This document shows positions 23,546 through 36,384 of a stretch of DNA of 64,000 nt, piece after piece (position 1 is the stretch's first letter; each line of letters opens with the position of its first letter). Source of the stretch: Datisca glomerata (Eukaryota; Streptophyta; Magnoliopsida; Cucurbitales; Datiscaceae); assembly GCA_003255025.1 (NCBI GenBank), contig QANY01005052.1, positions 1,550,001 through 1,614,000 of the forward strand, written 5' to 3'. A program made the translations under genes and the position numbers. Below the pieces are notes generated by a model. That model saw nothing but the letters and a program-made list of their open reading frames with translations, did no database searches and had not been told where the DNA came from.

Positions 23546-26160
23546 TTTTTTCTTTTAAGTATTAAGTTCTCTTTGTTAAAAGGTTGAGCCTCATCCTCAT
23601 CACTGCCCATTATATTATTGACATAACATAATTAAGTTCTCTTTCTTGAAAAGTTGAGCCTCATGCTCATCACTGCCTGTGTACTTTGCTGACATTGCCA
23701 TATATCTTCATCTATCCATGCTCACTTTTCTCTCTCCTCCACCACAGAACTCTTTTGGGTCAAAGGGCCACCACAGTACTCTGTTTTGTCAAAGGGCCAC
23801 CACAGTACTTAATTAGTGAAGTAATGCCAAACTCTACCACTACTAAGTTCTTTTTTACTTTTCTTTTTCAGAAACTTTGTTATTTAATTCCTACTTTTCT
23901 CTCCTTTTCTTCATCTCAAAAGCATATTCCCACTGTTGTTTCAAGTTTCAAAACAAATTAAAAGTTTTTGATTTATTGGCCCAAAGCAACACAGACACGA
24001 CAGAATAGTTGCAAAGTATCATAGAATTTTTTTTTTTACTGTTTAATATTTCTTTCTAGCTTCCAAGATCTATTTGAACGCTGAGATGAAACTTCTCTCT
24101 CCAGTTGAACTTCAACTACAGAAAATCCTCAATCATGTTAGAGTTAAAATCTTTATTCAGTATTTTTTTTCTTAATATTATAAAATATTAAATAGGTAGC
24201 TTGCCGAAAAAATGAAAAAGGAAACTAGGGACGATAGCTTAGTACCATTTTTGCTATAGTTTGTACTTAGTTTAATGATCGCGTGCATTTAACACTCCTT
24301 TTCATGATTTTCCTACTTTAGTTTTTCTAATTCAAATTATATTGATTTATTCACTCTCTCTCAGTCACATGCACCTAGCAACACAAAACCAAAGTTACAC
24401 CCCTTAGGGTTTGTAATGTCAATTATCAAATATTATTCTCAATACCATTAGGTCAACAAAACGAGTTTCGACCTGGTTTTCTAACTCGAATAATGTAATC
24501 TCCTTCTTCTTGGGTTCTTGACAAAAGAAAACAAAGTTGTTTCTTTTTTTATTGTGTGAATCTTGTTTTAAACAACATCAAGATATCAGAAAAGTTACTA
24601 AGAAACAACACCAAACAAACTTAGGTCAAATTAAACTAATTTTTAGGGATTCCGAAAGATGTATGGAAATATAGGACCAAAGGTTGGTTAATAAATTGTA
24701 GGAAAATTCTTATACTCTCTCATTTAATACAGATATCAAATTTAATTTATAACATGACACACAGCTTTTTTAATATAAGATTTCATTGACAAAGAAATCA
24801 AAAAGACGTTTTTTTTTCAGTTAAAATAATTTTAATACCAAAATTACTCTTATTTTTTCAATGTGGGTGTTATATAACTCAAAACCATCTTTTTCTAAAC
24901 TATCTTAGTCTAACTAAACCACACTACATGTTTATATAATAAGGGTATCGTAGTCTTTTCAAAAAAAGATAGTGGTTTATTAATTGGGTGAATTTAAATA
25001 TGAGTTTCTAAAGTAAAAAAAATATTTGTGTTATTTAAGCAAATTAGATAAGATGTTAGAAATTTTTTCATAAAAAATAAATTAATAATAGTGTGTTGAA
25101 AATTTGAAAAAAAGTAATGTAAATAAAAAAAAGTAGAATTTTTTTCTACCAAGAGAAGAGAAGTGGTTCAGTACCAAACATTGAAAGGCTTTCACATTAA
25201 GACTGACAATAAGATTCCTTTGAAATTAGAATGAGTTCAGAAGTATTAAAACACAATTAAAGATTATTCAAAGATTTTGATTTATTTTGGATTTTGTAAA
25301 GCTGCTTTTCTAGTATTCAAACAAAGACAATGCTGGTACGTATCTGTTTTGTGGGGTAATAACTATATTTTTAATTGACAAAGAAGATTTTCCAATACCA
25401 ATATCAACATGTTTGTATTGAATCATCTGATAGTGAGAGATTCCATTCAATGAAAAAACCTGACCATTTTAGAAGATCTGATTTTCACTTTCATGGGTGG
25501 GTTGTTGATAGAAGCCAAACTCGTGTAGCTCGAGACATGGATGGCTTACTAACTTCATATAACTAATTAAATAATAATCGCATTTGTTGCTATACCAAAA
25601 GTACAATAATTCCGTGAAAAATACCGATGTAAATAATAAATTTACATGAAGGAGATTGTAAAGATCATTTATGTAAGTATTGTTTTATTTTAACTTCAAT
25701 ATATCAATCAATGGTTTAAGGGATACATCACAGAATTAGGGTAATTATTGCAACTTACTTAATATCAGAACGTACATTGAACTGCTATATATATATTTGT
25801 AAATAATTTGTTCTCTACCCAATAATGATTTGTCCAACTGCCATTGCAATGATATAATTGATGAATTCAATTTGAAGATGATTAAGAAATGGATTAAACT
25901 TGTAATTACCCTAAACTTTGGACTGTATCACTCCTCCAAATTCTAAGAGAGTTAATTAAGCTTTAACTGCAATAATTAAGCTAGTAAATTACTATAGAGG
26001 AGTCAACTGTCAAAGACAGCAATTTCACAATATTAATGAAACAAGTTGGGTGATTATTATACACGGATTAACATTTGTTTATGTTGGAATATAAGGCACA
26101 AAGCCAGATAATTAGATGCCTTATTTAATCTGAATTGGAGGTGTCATCATCATACCATTC
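23546..26160. other. Intergenic DNA upstream of AZG2
   Basis: Near 23562-23690 a segment of about 67 bases is tandemly repeated twice ('ttaagttctctttgtt', 'gttgagcctcat', 'ctcatcactgcc'). At 23745-23815 'tcaaagggccaccacagtac' is repeated twice. The plus frame at 25375-25566 (63 codons) is unrecognised; its middle, HSMKKPDHFRRSDFHFHGW, is less AT-driven than its surroundings and could be an exon relic. Nothing else is supported. Confidence 0.45.
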
Positions 26161-26265
26161 CCTATAAATGTGAGATTTTTTTTTATAATATTCAAACTTG
26201 CACCTGACTAATCTAAAATGATCTAAATTTAGTTACTAGATTAATTTTAATAACATCGGGTGCTG

Positions 26266-26317
<52 letters not shown>

Positions 26318-26461
26318 GTGTGTGTATAAAATCAGCACTATTCCCCATGATGCGCATTTGTCTATGATATTTCTGAAGATTCCTTTCATCCCCATATAAG
26401 TACCTTAAAACAGACCCACTAAACCATAAATGTAGATGAAGAATACATATAAGAGAGAGAG
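26161..26461 (+). promoter_or_regulatory. AZG2 promoter/leader with (AT)22(TG)5 microsatellite
   Basis: CCCTATAAATG at about 26160-26169 is a good TATA-like box. A second, TATAAAA at 26325-26331, follows immediately after an uninterrupted (AT)22 run at 26271-26314 and (TG)5 at 26315-26324. Depending on which box is used, the repeat lies inside the leader or just upstream of the start site. The leader ends in a purine-rich AAGAGAGAGAG before the ATG. Length variation of the repeat could affect expression; that is inference. Confidence 0.5.
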
Positions 26462-28096
26462 ATGGGTGGTGAGCTATGTGTAAGGATGGGAGGTGGTTTG
26501 TGTTCATGGCTGCAGAAGTCATGGACCAACATGGAGAAAAGTTTAAACGATGTCGTTTCAAAGAGTGTGGTTGGGAAGTACTTCAAGTTAGAGGCCAGGA
26601 AGAGCTGCTTCACGAAAGAACTACGTGCTGGTCTGGCCACTTTTCTCACCATGGCATACATCATCAGCGTCAACGCCACCATTCTCGCCGACTCCGGCGG
26701 AACATGCTCCGTCGCTGACTGCTCCGCTCCGGCTAATCAAACTGTCAGCCCAGATTGCACTCTCAAACCCAACGCTGGGTACCAAAGCTGCCTTGCGAAA
26801 ACCAAGAGCGACCTCATTGTGGCCACCGTTTTATCAGCCATGATTGGGTCATTTGCCATGGGAATTTTAGCCAATCTTCCTTTAGGCCTAGCACCAGGTA
26901 TGGGCGCCAATGCTTATTTAGCCTATAACTTAGTTGGCTTTCATGGGTCAGGTTCTATGTCTTACCAAACAGCAATGGCGGTTGTCTTAGTCGAGGGCTG
27001 TTCCTTTCTTGCCATATCTGCACTCGGCCTCCGGTCAAAACTCGCCAAGTTTATACCTCGTTACGTTCGGCTCGCTTCCGCTGCTGGTATTGGGCTTTTC
27101 ATAGCTTTTGTGGGTTTACAAGCTCACCAAGGATTGGGCCTTATTGGGCCTGACCCTTCGACATTGGTGACCGTCACGGCCTGCGCCACCACAGACCCAT
27201 TAACGGGCGAGTGCTTGGGAGGGAAAATGCGAAGCCCAACGTTCTGGCTCGGTTCGGTCGGTTTCCTAATTATGTCATTCGGGTTAACGAAAGAGATTAA
27301 GGGCAGTATGATATATGGGATTGTATTTGTTACTATTGTATCATGGTTTAGGGACACAGCCGTGACATCTTTCCCTCACACCCCACTTGGTGACAGCAAC
27401 TACGAATACTTCAAGAAGGTCGTTGACTTTCACAAAATTCAGTCAACAGCCGGTGCTATTAGCTTTGCTAACTTCAACAGAAGTGAAGTTTGGATAGCTT
27501 TAGTAACCTTGTTCTACGTTGATGTGCTTGCTACTACAGGCACATTGTACACCATGGCTGAAATTGGAGGTTTTGTAAATGAGAAAGGTAGTTTTGAAGG
27601 TGAGTATCTAGCCTATATTGTTGATGCAGGCTCAACTGTCGTTGGGTCCGCGTTGGGAGTCTCTCCTATTGCGACCTATGTGGAGTCATCAGCAGGTATT
27701 AGAGAAGGAGGTCGAACAGGACTGACTGCTGTCATCATAGGATTATGTTTTTTAATATCGTTGTTTTTTACGCCGTTATTGTCGAGCGTTCCCCCATGGG
27801 CCATCGGGCCATCACTTGTGATGGTTGGGGTGATGATGATGAAGGTGGTGAAGGACATAGATTGGACCAATATCAAAGAGTCAGTGCCTGCTTTTGTTAC
27901 CATGTTACTTATGCCATTAACATACTCTATAGCAAATGGGCTTATTGGTGGGATTGGGTTATATATTGCTCTTAGTTTGTATGATCAGATTACGGGTTTT
28001 GTAAAGTGGTTGGTGAAGATGAGAAGAATGATGGCCAAAGAACAAAATCAAGTGTCAGCAACGGTTAATGCAGAGTCTACAATTGAAATTCTGTGA
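26462..28096 (+). CDS. AZG2: Purine/cytokinin transporter, AZG2-type
   Basis: A complete intron-less gene of 544 codons. It belongs to the azaguanine-resistance (AZG) family of the NCS2/NAT-related purine permeases, which move adenine, guanine and, in plants, cytokinins across membranes. The start MGGGLC (second Met, codon 9) and the segments [60 protein letters not shown] and [17 protein letters not shown] are typical of AZG2 rather than AZG1, as is the shorter loop before [10 protein letters not shown]. The characteristic GMGANAY and [15 protein letters not shown] motifs are present, with many hydrophobic segments expected to cross the membrane. Translation may begin at 26462 or 26486; the latter matches the usual AZG2 start. 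In Arabidopsis AZG2 acts in the plasma membrane and ER and affects lateral root emergence; a similar role here is inference. No stop or frameshift is seen, so it is probably functional. Confidence 0.95.
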   Translation: MGGELCVRMGGGLCSWLQKSWTNMEKSLNDVVSKSVVGKYFKLEARKSCFTKELRAGLATFLTMAYIISVNATILADSGGTCSVADCSAPANQTVSPDCTLKPNAGYQSCLAKTKSDLIVATVLSAMIGSFAMGILANLPLGLAPGMGANAYLAYNLVGFHGSGSMSYQTAMAVVLVEGCSFLAISALGLRSKLAKFIPRYVRLASAAGIGLFIAFVGLQAHQGLGLIGPDPSTLVTVTACATTDPLTGECLGGKMRSPTFWLGSVGFLIMSFGLTKEIKGSMIYGIVFVTIVSWFRDTAVTSFPHTPLGDSNYEYFKKVVDFHKIQSTAGAISFANFNRSEVWIALVTLFYVDVLATTGTLYTMAEIGGFVNEKGSFEGEYLAYIVDAGSTVVGSALGVSPIATYVESSAGIREGGRTGLTAVIIGLCFLISLFFTPLLSSVPPWAIGPSLVMVGVMMMKVVKDIDWTNIKESVPAFVTMLLMPLTYSIANGLIGGIGLYIALSLYDQITGFVKWLVKMRRMMAKEQNQVSATVNAESTIEIL

Positions 28097-28539
28097 AGTT
28101 ACACTATTTAATTTACTATTAGCTTATGTCTGATCTAATATCAATGGGTACGGAAACTGCTATGGGGATCGTTGGCTAGCTAGAGTGATGTTACATGCTA
28201 CTGTACTGTTGGACGCACGTTAAAGGTTCAACATTGGATTTGAGATTGAGAAAATTGGGTACGCCATTGTAATAGATCAGATCATTAAGTTTTTATATAA
28301 TGTTTAACTTAATTAGTTTGTCATCTGCATATTCCCTTTGATCATCGTATCTGATTTAAAACTTTGTTTGGCAATTGTTATTTTCAAAAAGCTCATAAGT
28401 GAATTTCTCTCTCTCAAATGTAAAGATGTAGCACATACTAATTAGTTTGATTAATTTGAGCGTTCTCTAAGGATTCAGAATAATTTAATATAGACCAAAT
28501 ATTTCCAGGAGATGAATTTTTATATATTATCATTTAATT
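28097..28539. other. AZG2 3' flank
   Basis: This is the downstream untranslated and intergenic sequence. No distinct polyadenylation signal can be fixed, and no second gene is seen. Confidence 0.4.
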
Positions 28540-28730
28540 GGGTGGAAAACTTTTTTACTGCAAAAATGGTCAAAATAAGGTAAATAGTTTATTCACATCG
28601 GTGTAATTTTGCTAAATAAATTACATACTCCAGTCATTTTTTGTCTTTTCGTAAATAAAAAAATCGTCATTTTTGTAATTTGAACTGAAAATTTGGCTTT
28701 TCTTGTCATTTTTCAGTATGATAGTTATAT
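28540..28730 (+). repeat. MITE-like repeat, copy 1
   Basis: It shares a layout with 30310-30520 and 30726-30935: 'tttactgcaaaaatgg', then 'tttattcacatcggtgta' with 'ttttgctaaat', then 'tcattttt', then 'atttttgtaatttgaactg' with 'ttttcttgtcatttttc'. The ends of the unit are partly inverted (gcaaaaatgg versus ccatttttgtaa in the other copies). Non-coding. Confidence 0.5.
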
Positions 28731-28736
28731 ACAAAT

Positions 28737-29765
28737 ATTTAGGGAGAATTACACAAATGGTCGCCCAGGTTTTTTACTACAAAAAGGGTCGGCGCGGCCT
28801 GGTAGGTAATGGTTGTCCGTTTACTGTTAGACCCTTAATGAAAAAGGGCCTAAAAAAACACACGCTACGGTATGGTTGCTGTGGCCCCAAGCATGACTGT
28901 AACTTTAATGAAACGCGACATTTAACGAAAGTGAATAAAAGCGGCTATGCGTATGGTATATGAGTTGGATACGTAAGGTATGAAATTTAAATACTGGTTT
29001 GTTTTTATATACACCAGAATAATATGAAAATATTAAACACTTTTAAACTGGCTATACATAATGTATATAAATTATGGTATCTAATTAATATATTGGTTTA
29101 TTTTTCTTCATTCTTTTGTTTTGTTTTTGTTATGCTATGCGTAATGTATATAAATTTCATACGTATGGTATCTAATTTAAATATCATCGCGTAGAATAAG
29201 ATCTGGAAATAAATTTCAGATGTAGGATGTCGCGAATTAAGCAATCCTGAAAAAAGTGAAAAAACCAGAGAGCATAGCGAAAAAACCAGAAAACCTCATA
29301 TTCAATCAATAATCAGGAGTATTGGAAAAAAATCAATAATTAGGAAAAACCAACAGATCCAAGAATGAAACTCTAAAAACACATACATCCTACACACACA
29401 ACAAATTTAAATCCTAATAACACCATCTTTACGCTGCTTCGAAGGAAAACACGCTGAAAAATAAGGAATGGCGATGAACAATCGTGGAAGAATGACGAGC
29501 AAATGTCTGCCACCCCCAACAAAGAGGGACGAACGAAGGGCACCGATGAACATCAAACGACGATGAACGTCGAGTTCTGTGTTCGGCGAAAAAAGAGGAA
29601 CACTATTTTTTTAAACCCTAGACACCACAACTTTTCAGGGAAGAAAGGGGCAGAAAGAGAAAAAAATTAAAATTTTTCAAAGGAATGCCATTTGTAAATA
29701 AAAAGTCGTACATGTGATTAAAAAAAAGAGACGTTTATGTAGAATGATCCTCCAAAAGTGATGAA
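28737..29765. mobile_element. Possible 1-kb non-autonomous element
   Basis: The left end reads 'gggagaattacacaaatggtc'. The right end, in reverse complement, reads 'ggaggatcattctacataaa', a similar but imperfect inverted pair. Inside are two copies of 'gtatggtatctaatt'-like sequence near 29070 and 29165 and a GC-richer gene-like part at 29440-29660. No transposase is seen. The call is tentative. Confidence 0.3.
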
Positions 29766-30309
29766 ATATGCATTTCCTAAAATGTTTTTAAGAGGCGAAA
29801 AGATTCTAGAGCTCAAATCCAGGCCCATTTAATATTGGAGTCCTAGGCAAAACTTTCTCTTTTTTTTCTTATTTTTAGTAGTAAAATTGTTAGACCTTTT
29901 TTTATTTAATTTTGTTAGTCTATCTTTTTGGCCTCCTAATATTTTCAGTTATTCAATTTTTGTGAGATGATTATTTGTGAATAAAAAGAAAAATCATTTA
30001 TGAGATGATAATAGCGTTCTTATTTATTAAAAAGTTATTTTTTTCAAAAAAAAATTACATTTTAAAAAATTGTCAAATATGAGGGTTCAATCAAGTTGGT
30101 TTGTTTGATAGGGATTGGGGGAAAAATGGACAAAACAACGTAGTATTAATATGGGTGATTTTATAATTTTAGAAATTCAAAACTACGTCGTTTTAAACTA
30201 AACTAACAAAGAAATAACGGTAAAAGGTTGGGAAGTTATTTTTTCGGTAAAAGACAAGTTGAATGTTATAAATGATAGAAATAATAGAAAAAAATAGTAA
30301 AAAAATACA
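29766..30309. other. Intergenic DNA
   Basis: No gene is seen. 'caaaacaacgtag' near 30132 and the inverted 'aactacgtcgtttt' near 30180 form a weak dyad of 50 bp spacing. The rest is AT-rich sequence. Confidence 0.35.
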
Positions 30310-30520
30310 GGTTTCGGGGGCGGTATTGCAAAAATGGCCGAAAGTATTTTTATTTGCAAAAATGACTGAAATATGACTGTGGAAAATATTTTCTTTACCC
30401 AAATTACATAGTGGTGTACTTTGTTTACCATATTTCGGTCATTTTTGCAATAAAAAAAATCTATGAACATTTTTGCAACTTGAGCTAGGAAAGAGGCTAT
30501 TTTTGTAGTTTTTTAGAAAC
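30310..30520 (+). repeat. MITE-like repeat, copy 2, with inverted ends
   Basis: 'ttgcaaaaatggccgaaa' near 30326-30343 is nearly inverted as 'tttcggtcatttttgcaa' near 30433-30450. Further 'gcaaaaatgactgaa' and 'atttttgcaacttgagctagg' blocks match copies 1 and 3. The overlapping minus-strand frames at 30193-30470 have no domain and come from the repeat. Confidence 0.55.
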
Positions 30521-30725
30521 AATATTTCAGGGTTATAAATGACAACAACTTGATAGTTTGAGAGACTGCTTTATAGTTCTTCCAAATTATCTTTACATGT
30601 GTATGCACTCCGTTGTTCTCTGACTCGTGTACATTTTTGGTACGTTTACTTGGGTAAAACATAAAATTTCACTTTTTGAAATGAAGTACGAATTGTATTA
30701 AATCCTAAACCATTTGAATAAATGG

Positions 30726-30935
30726 AGAATTGTAAAAATGGTACTTAAAATGTAAAAATGTCCTCGAAACTTATTTACTGCAAAATGGCTGGATTATAGT
30801 GACAAACTTATTTACGTCAGTGTATTTTGTAAATTAATTATATACTTGATCATTTGAGGTCATTTTGCAACTAATTTTTTTGGCCATTTTTATAATTTGA
30901 GCTAGAAAGTTAACTTTTCCTATCATTTTTCGTTG
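30726..30935 (+). repeat. MITE-like repeat, copy 3
   Basis: It matches copies 1 and 2: 'tatttactgcaaaatggctg', 'tttacgtcagtgta', 'ggtcattttgcaa', 'ggccatttttataattt' with 'gagctag', and 'ttttcctatcatttttcg'. The copies have diverged by many small indels. Confidence 0.5.
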
Positions 30936-31752
30936 AATAAAACTCCATGACTCAACATCGTACTACTTATATATAATTATAGATACAATATATTTAGAAA
31001 TATATAATAATCATGATCTAGGATATAACACATGTTAAACTAATTTAATTAAAATATATGGAGGAGAAACTTTTGATGGAGGAGAAACTTTTGAATTCCC
31101 ATAATACCTTTTATAATTTATTTAATTTAAAAATTAAAATAAAACTTATATTTAGTTTTATCAAAATATGACAGTGTACGTTTGTTATTTTATTTCATTT
31201 GAAAATTAAAAAAAGTTGATTATATATTTATCAAGATGTGTATTTTTCTAAATTTATTGAGAATCTTCATGCATGTTCGTTTCGATTATTATATATAATT
31301 GCTACTGTATTTTGTTCGGGTTAGTATTTCACATACTCATTTTTTGCCCAATGCTAGAGCCCCAAACACACTCAAAATAGTCAATCAAAAGAAAATCAAA
31401 AATCAAAAGTAGATAATAAATGAAAATAAGAAATATCCATAACAAAAATTAAAAAAAGGAAGCAAAAAATAATAAATGTTGCATAATTTTAATCTCCATG
31501 GTAAAAAAAAATATCTCAATAGATGCAAAGATACAAAATTAAATCTAAATACATTGTTTGTGTTTCATAATAAATTAAATATTAATTACTTTCCTAAAAT
31601 TTGAGCATTGATTATGGTTTTATTTCCTTAACCATTAACCTCAATTTTCACCTATAAAAGAGGACTTTTTGGGGCTAGGAAAACCAATGAATTTCACAGA
31701 GAGAATGGAACTTGAAAATTTGAAATAGGGAAAGAAATTGACGGAAGAATTC
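30936..31752. other. AT-rich DNA up to the nested LTR element
   Basis: No gene is seen. A short direct duplication, 'ggaggagaaacttttga', lies at about 31060-31094. Confidence 0.45.
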
Positions 31753-32180
31753 TGTATTGAGTGTTTTCCCAAACACTAATAACATGATTTCCCATGTCAA
31801 GCCGCATTAAGGAGCTCCAAGAGAAGGAAAGTTTCAGAAGAAATGAACTTTTCTTACTTAGTCAATATCAAGGGTGCTCGGATTACACAGAGCTAAGTAC
31901 TGTGAGAGCAAGAGTAGAACTCGAAAATAAGCTCAGATAACCATGAGCAAATGATTACATTACCTGTTGAAAGCAACACCCGACAAGTCCAATCGTCATG
32001 ACAAAATGTCAGGATAGTCTATGTCCGGTCATTTCAATATTTAATGTCGCTCACTTTATGTCAAGGTTGCATCTCTTCCGTCCAATCGACGATAGCCGAG
32101 ACAGGCTTTGTGTCTCGCAAAGCTTCTCCAACACGCCCTTCGACACGCTTCATCCCACGTGAGAACTCATGTATAATTGC
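31753..32180 (+). mobile_element. 5' LTR (partial) of the outer gene-less LTR element
   Basis: From TGTATTGAGTGTTTTC onward this matches 42690-43115 in direct orientation ('gtcacgcc/gtcaagccgcattaa', 'gagctccaa(a/g)agaag', 'tagtcaatatcaagggtgct', 'cactttatgtcaaggt'). The similarity stops at about the position of the TATA box in the other copy (43102), so the R/U5 part is missing or replaced here. Confidence 0.75.
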
Positions 32181-33509
32181 AAAGTCGTTATTGTTCAAAG
32201 TATTCAGCGATGAAGTCTAAGACGAAAAGAATGATGCAACATTTCCCCCTGCCAGAAGAGGAACTTTATATCACCATGAAAACTATCCGGCAAAGGAAGA
32301 AGGAAACGACAGGTGTAATTCCAAGGTAACCAGGAAGGGAGGAAAGGAGTGCTAATCCTCGTTTGGGTTATAAAGGTCTCTTACACGGAAATGGTCCTCC
32401 CCCATAACTCAGATATTCACTGGCAGAATCGTCAGGCACTCACGGAAGCCTCGGGAAAATCTACCAAGGGAAGGGCATGATGGCCTCCTAACTCGGAGAG
32501 AGTGCCACCTCTCGGGGAATTCAGGACCAACAGAAAGCTAGGCTGCAGATGGTTGGACTCCTTCTTTGTAAGGTTCTGGTTGGGGTCATCACTGAAAGAT
32601 GAAAGAGGAGAACAAAGTCATCGGAGAGTGAACGAAGGTGAAAACCCCCTAAGGAACCTCTGGGGGGAAGTATACGAGTAATAGTGGAAGGTGGAGGAAA
32701 GTATCAATAGGCCACCCCCATCTAAATTCCTGGTGCGATTCTGGGCCATCAACGATTTTACAAAGCTCCAGTACAAGCAAAATGTCGTATGGATGAATGG
32801 GGCTGGGATCATCCCCTCATCCCCACTCACGGGTGACTTGTGAGATGCAAACCTGGGCTATATGACTTCTAGTTCCCAAATCCCACCTCGGGTGAAGTGT
32901 AAGGGTGTTAAAGCCTTAACAAGAATGGAATACGGGCTTACAAGCCCAGCCAAGACATGAATCCTCAATGAGAGTATCGGGTTCTACTCCTATCAAGCCC
33001 AAGTGGGAAACAGATTAACCCACAGGAAATGAGCCTGTAATTGGCACGCCACCTGAAGAAACTAGAAAGGTCAGAATGGTTGGTCGTACCCCCACCAGAG
33101 CAGTTGGAAAAGACAATTAAGGACAAACCCATATCCGCCTACGAGCAGAATTTGGAGCTCACGGGTCCTGCCATTGATGGGAATACGCAGGTCGAGAAAA
33201 AAAAGTTCAATCACCTTTAGGGTCAAACAAATGATGTATGCTTACCAGATCATGAAGCTAACTAAGACTTCGAGATGCTCTCATCCCGATGGAGGCATCA
33301 AAATTAGAAGGTATGAATTTAATAAATACTTATTAGTTGCATAAGATTTATTTTAGGAACAATGCTCCAAGGCGATTTCACTTCCCGTCACAGTAGAAGG
33401 GGTAGTCTTTTTTTAAACTTACTGACGCCAAAGTGTATTAGACGACAAGGATATTTACTCAGCCACATTCATCAAATAAAAGGAAGGAAGCAACTTTTCT
33501 ACGATGTAC

Positions 33510-33793
33510 AATGAAGGCTAAAAAAGTGATGGCTAACATGGTGCTCAAGCTCACCAGTCATGATTAAACAAAAAGTGATGATTGACGAGGTGCTCTATCC
33601 CGCCAGTCGGGATTAAACAAAAAAGTGAGGACGAGCAAAGTGTTCTAGTCCACCAGTCGAGATTAAAAAATGATGAGTGATGAGGTGCTCTAGCCCACTA
33701 ATCAGAACCAGATAAAATGTGATGTCTGCCGAGCACCTCAACTCACAAACGAGATTAAATATATAGCCATAGCAGGAGGGCCTAGCTAGATAT
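33510..33793 (+). repeat. Minisatellite in the outer LTR element, left part
   Basis: About four units of roughly 58-60 bases carry 'gaggtgctctagcccaccag' and 'tcgggattaaacaaaaa' variants up to about 33715. A second unit type ('gagcacctcaactcacaaac', 'gccatagcaggagggcctag') then starts and is cut at 33793 by the copia insertion. Confidence 0.7.
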
Positions 33794-34610
33794 TGTTGGA
33801 CCGAGTTTTAAAAATTTAAAAAAAAATCGTTGAACCACGAACGGTTTGTGGGTGAAATATTAAAAAAAAAATTTAAAATAAATTTAATCATATTAAATAT
33901 TAAAACCACACAAATGATCATGCATATTTAATTAAACATGTTCAAAAGGGGTAGAAACTATTTTATACTTTTTGTTGTATTAGAGAATTTCTGTCTTGGT
34001 GGAATCCTATTGATTGTCTTTATGATTTTCGTTCTTCGTAGAATTCAAATCAGTCTTCGCACCAACAACCACTCTTAGAATTCAGAAATATATCTCAATT
34101 GAATGTTGATCAGGAATTGAGTGTGGGCTCTTAAAACAACTAGAGATGAAAAACTGTTTTCTTCTTCTCCTTGGTGTATTTCGAAGACAACTAGGGGAAA
34201 AGAGAGAATCTCTTTTCTCTACTCTGTGTAATCATACATCGTGATTAGGGTTCGGGATGCAACCATATTGTCATCCCTTATATGATGATTATAAAATTTA
34301 CACATATACCCCTATTATTACCGAAAAATACCAAAAAGACACATCCTATTATTGGGTGTTACCAAAAGTTGTATCTTCCCTTAGAGTTAATACTGTGTTC
34401 AAATTCATCAATCCAAATTGATAAATTAAATTGATTTCTATTATTTATTTAATTAATTAATTAATTTATTAATTATCCAATAGTTAGAAAATAACAAATT
34501 AATTAATTTGCATATTAATTTCTTACTCTTCACTAATTAAGTGACGATATCCATCACATATGAGTTCAAGAAATATATCTTAGTCCAAAACACGTTTTTG
34601 GTCCAACCGA

Positions 34611-35275
34611 TGTTATTTTCATTCATGTTCTTATGAGCTACTTCCTAAGACCAAATGAACCCACATGAATCAAACTATAGGATTCAAATACTCGGTAAAT
34701 TTATTTCTATAAACTCCTGACTTATTTAATCCTGACACCGTACGACTCCACTATAGATCAGATGCCGAATCAACTCTCAATTCATGCGCGCTATATTTTC
34801 TGTTAATAAATTCTTTTATTTCACGGTCCACATAATATTTTGACATATTACCCTTCGTGAATATTAGTAACAAGAGTGAGATGTAAAATTATCATTTTAC
34901 CCTCTAGTTATTATTTTCTTAACTCCTTTATTGACTGTGAATAAGAAAGATATAACAGTGCATTGCCTCGTACAGTTCACCATGTCGTATTCAATTATTC
35001 ATTCCATCATATTCCTGATCAGGTTAATTTATTCACACATCCATCAATAAAGCATAAGGTCATCACAAAATTCAATATTTGTGAATAACTCAACTCTAAT
35101 ATAGTTGAATCATGATCCCCCACAGGCGAGAGATTGTCTGACAATTCTAACTCACTCATTTGGCATATCAAAGACTGTAATTAACTAAGTCAAGTTTTGT
35201 ATTCACCTCAAGGTTAAGGTAATTATGAAAATACCCTTAAGGTGTAACAATTAGATTTAAAGCTTTATAAACGGT
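34611..35275 (-). repeat. LTR segment of nested copia, left copy
   Basis: This is a direct repeat of 39743-40391 ('cttatgagctact...cctga', 'ggattcaaatactcg', 'gaatcaactctc(a/g)attcat', 'accctctagttatta', 'atcaataaagcataaggt'). On the element's own strand it is the middle of the 3' LTR. The part nearer 33794 has no counterpart in the right copy. Confidence 0.8.
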
Positions 35276-35289
35276 TTTGCTCCCACTCA

Positions 35290-36080
35290 ATAATTCCTCT
35301 AGCAAAAGAGTGACTCTCAACTTCACTTCTCATATAGTATTTTTCAAGAAAACGTGCATTCATACTAACAAATATTTTCTTGTCAGATGGACTATAAAAG
35401 ACATACCCTTTTGTTCCCTTAGGATATTCTACAAACATGCAAAATTCTAATTGACTGGCTAACTTGCTTGTCTTTGGTTTTCGATCATGTGCTGGGCACC
35501 TCCATATTCTAAGGTGGTTAATGCATGACTTTTGTTCATTCCATATTTTATATGGCGTACCAGAAAGAAGTCTCTGACAGAACTTCGTTCAGAATGTATG
35601 TTGATATTTCTAAGGCATATCCCTAGAACAAATCTTGGGAAGATAAGTAACTCATCATAGTTCTAACTATATCCATCAGAGTTCCATTCCTTCTCTCTGA
35701 CACACCATTCTGTTTTGGAGTGTCAGGTGGTGTAAGCTGAAAAAGAATATCTTCTTCCTTAAGAAATTCTTCGAACTCTCCTAGCAAATACTCACCACCA
35801 CGATCAGATAGTAGTGTTTTGATTTATTTCTCTAATTACTTCTCAACAATAGCATTATATTCTTTGAACTAATCAAATGTTTCATACTTTTGGCGCATTA
35901 GATATATATGACCAAAACGTGAGTAGTTATCAGTGAATGTTATGAAGTATTCATAACTTCCTTTTGTTTGGATATTCAATGGCCCAGATACATCACTATG
36001 TACGAGTTCGAGACATTGAGTGGCTCTTCACCCTTCACTTAAAAACGTCTCTTTTGTCATTTTTACCTTCTATACATGAT
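35290..36080 (-). pseudogene. Copia integrase fragment
   Basis: On the minus strand the integrase core is readable with interruptions: [49 protein letters not shown] and TPKQNGVSERRNGTLMD. The catalytic aspartates and glutamate of the DD35E triad are still recognisable, but stops and frameshifts are frequent. The fragment passes directly into LTR sequence, so RT and RNase H have been deleted. Confidence 0.85.
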
Positions 36081-36384
36081 TCAAATATGGGTAGTGATCT
36101 CACACTTAAAGTTTATAATGAATCATCATTTATAAGTCTTTTAATCCTGTCCAAGCAAATATGTCCCAGACGTAAGTGTCACAAATAGGTTAGATCGTTT
36201 GCGTTAGACTTCAACCTTTTACTATCTTTTTATAAATCAGTATTCACTTCAGTGTCACATATCATTGAAACTATTGATTTTACGTAAAACAGTTTATTTA
36301 TAAAATGTGCAGAAGTAATTAAGCAATCATTTCTAAATATACCAATATTTTTTTCAATGAAATTCAAAGAGAATCCTTGCTAAA

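Noticed and set aside
26247..26682. Minus-strand frames over the AZG2 start
   Set aside because: They are shadows of the AZG2 coding strand and of the AT microsatellite.
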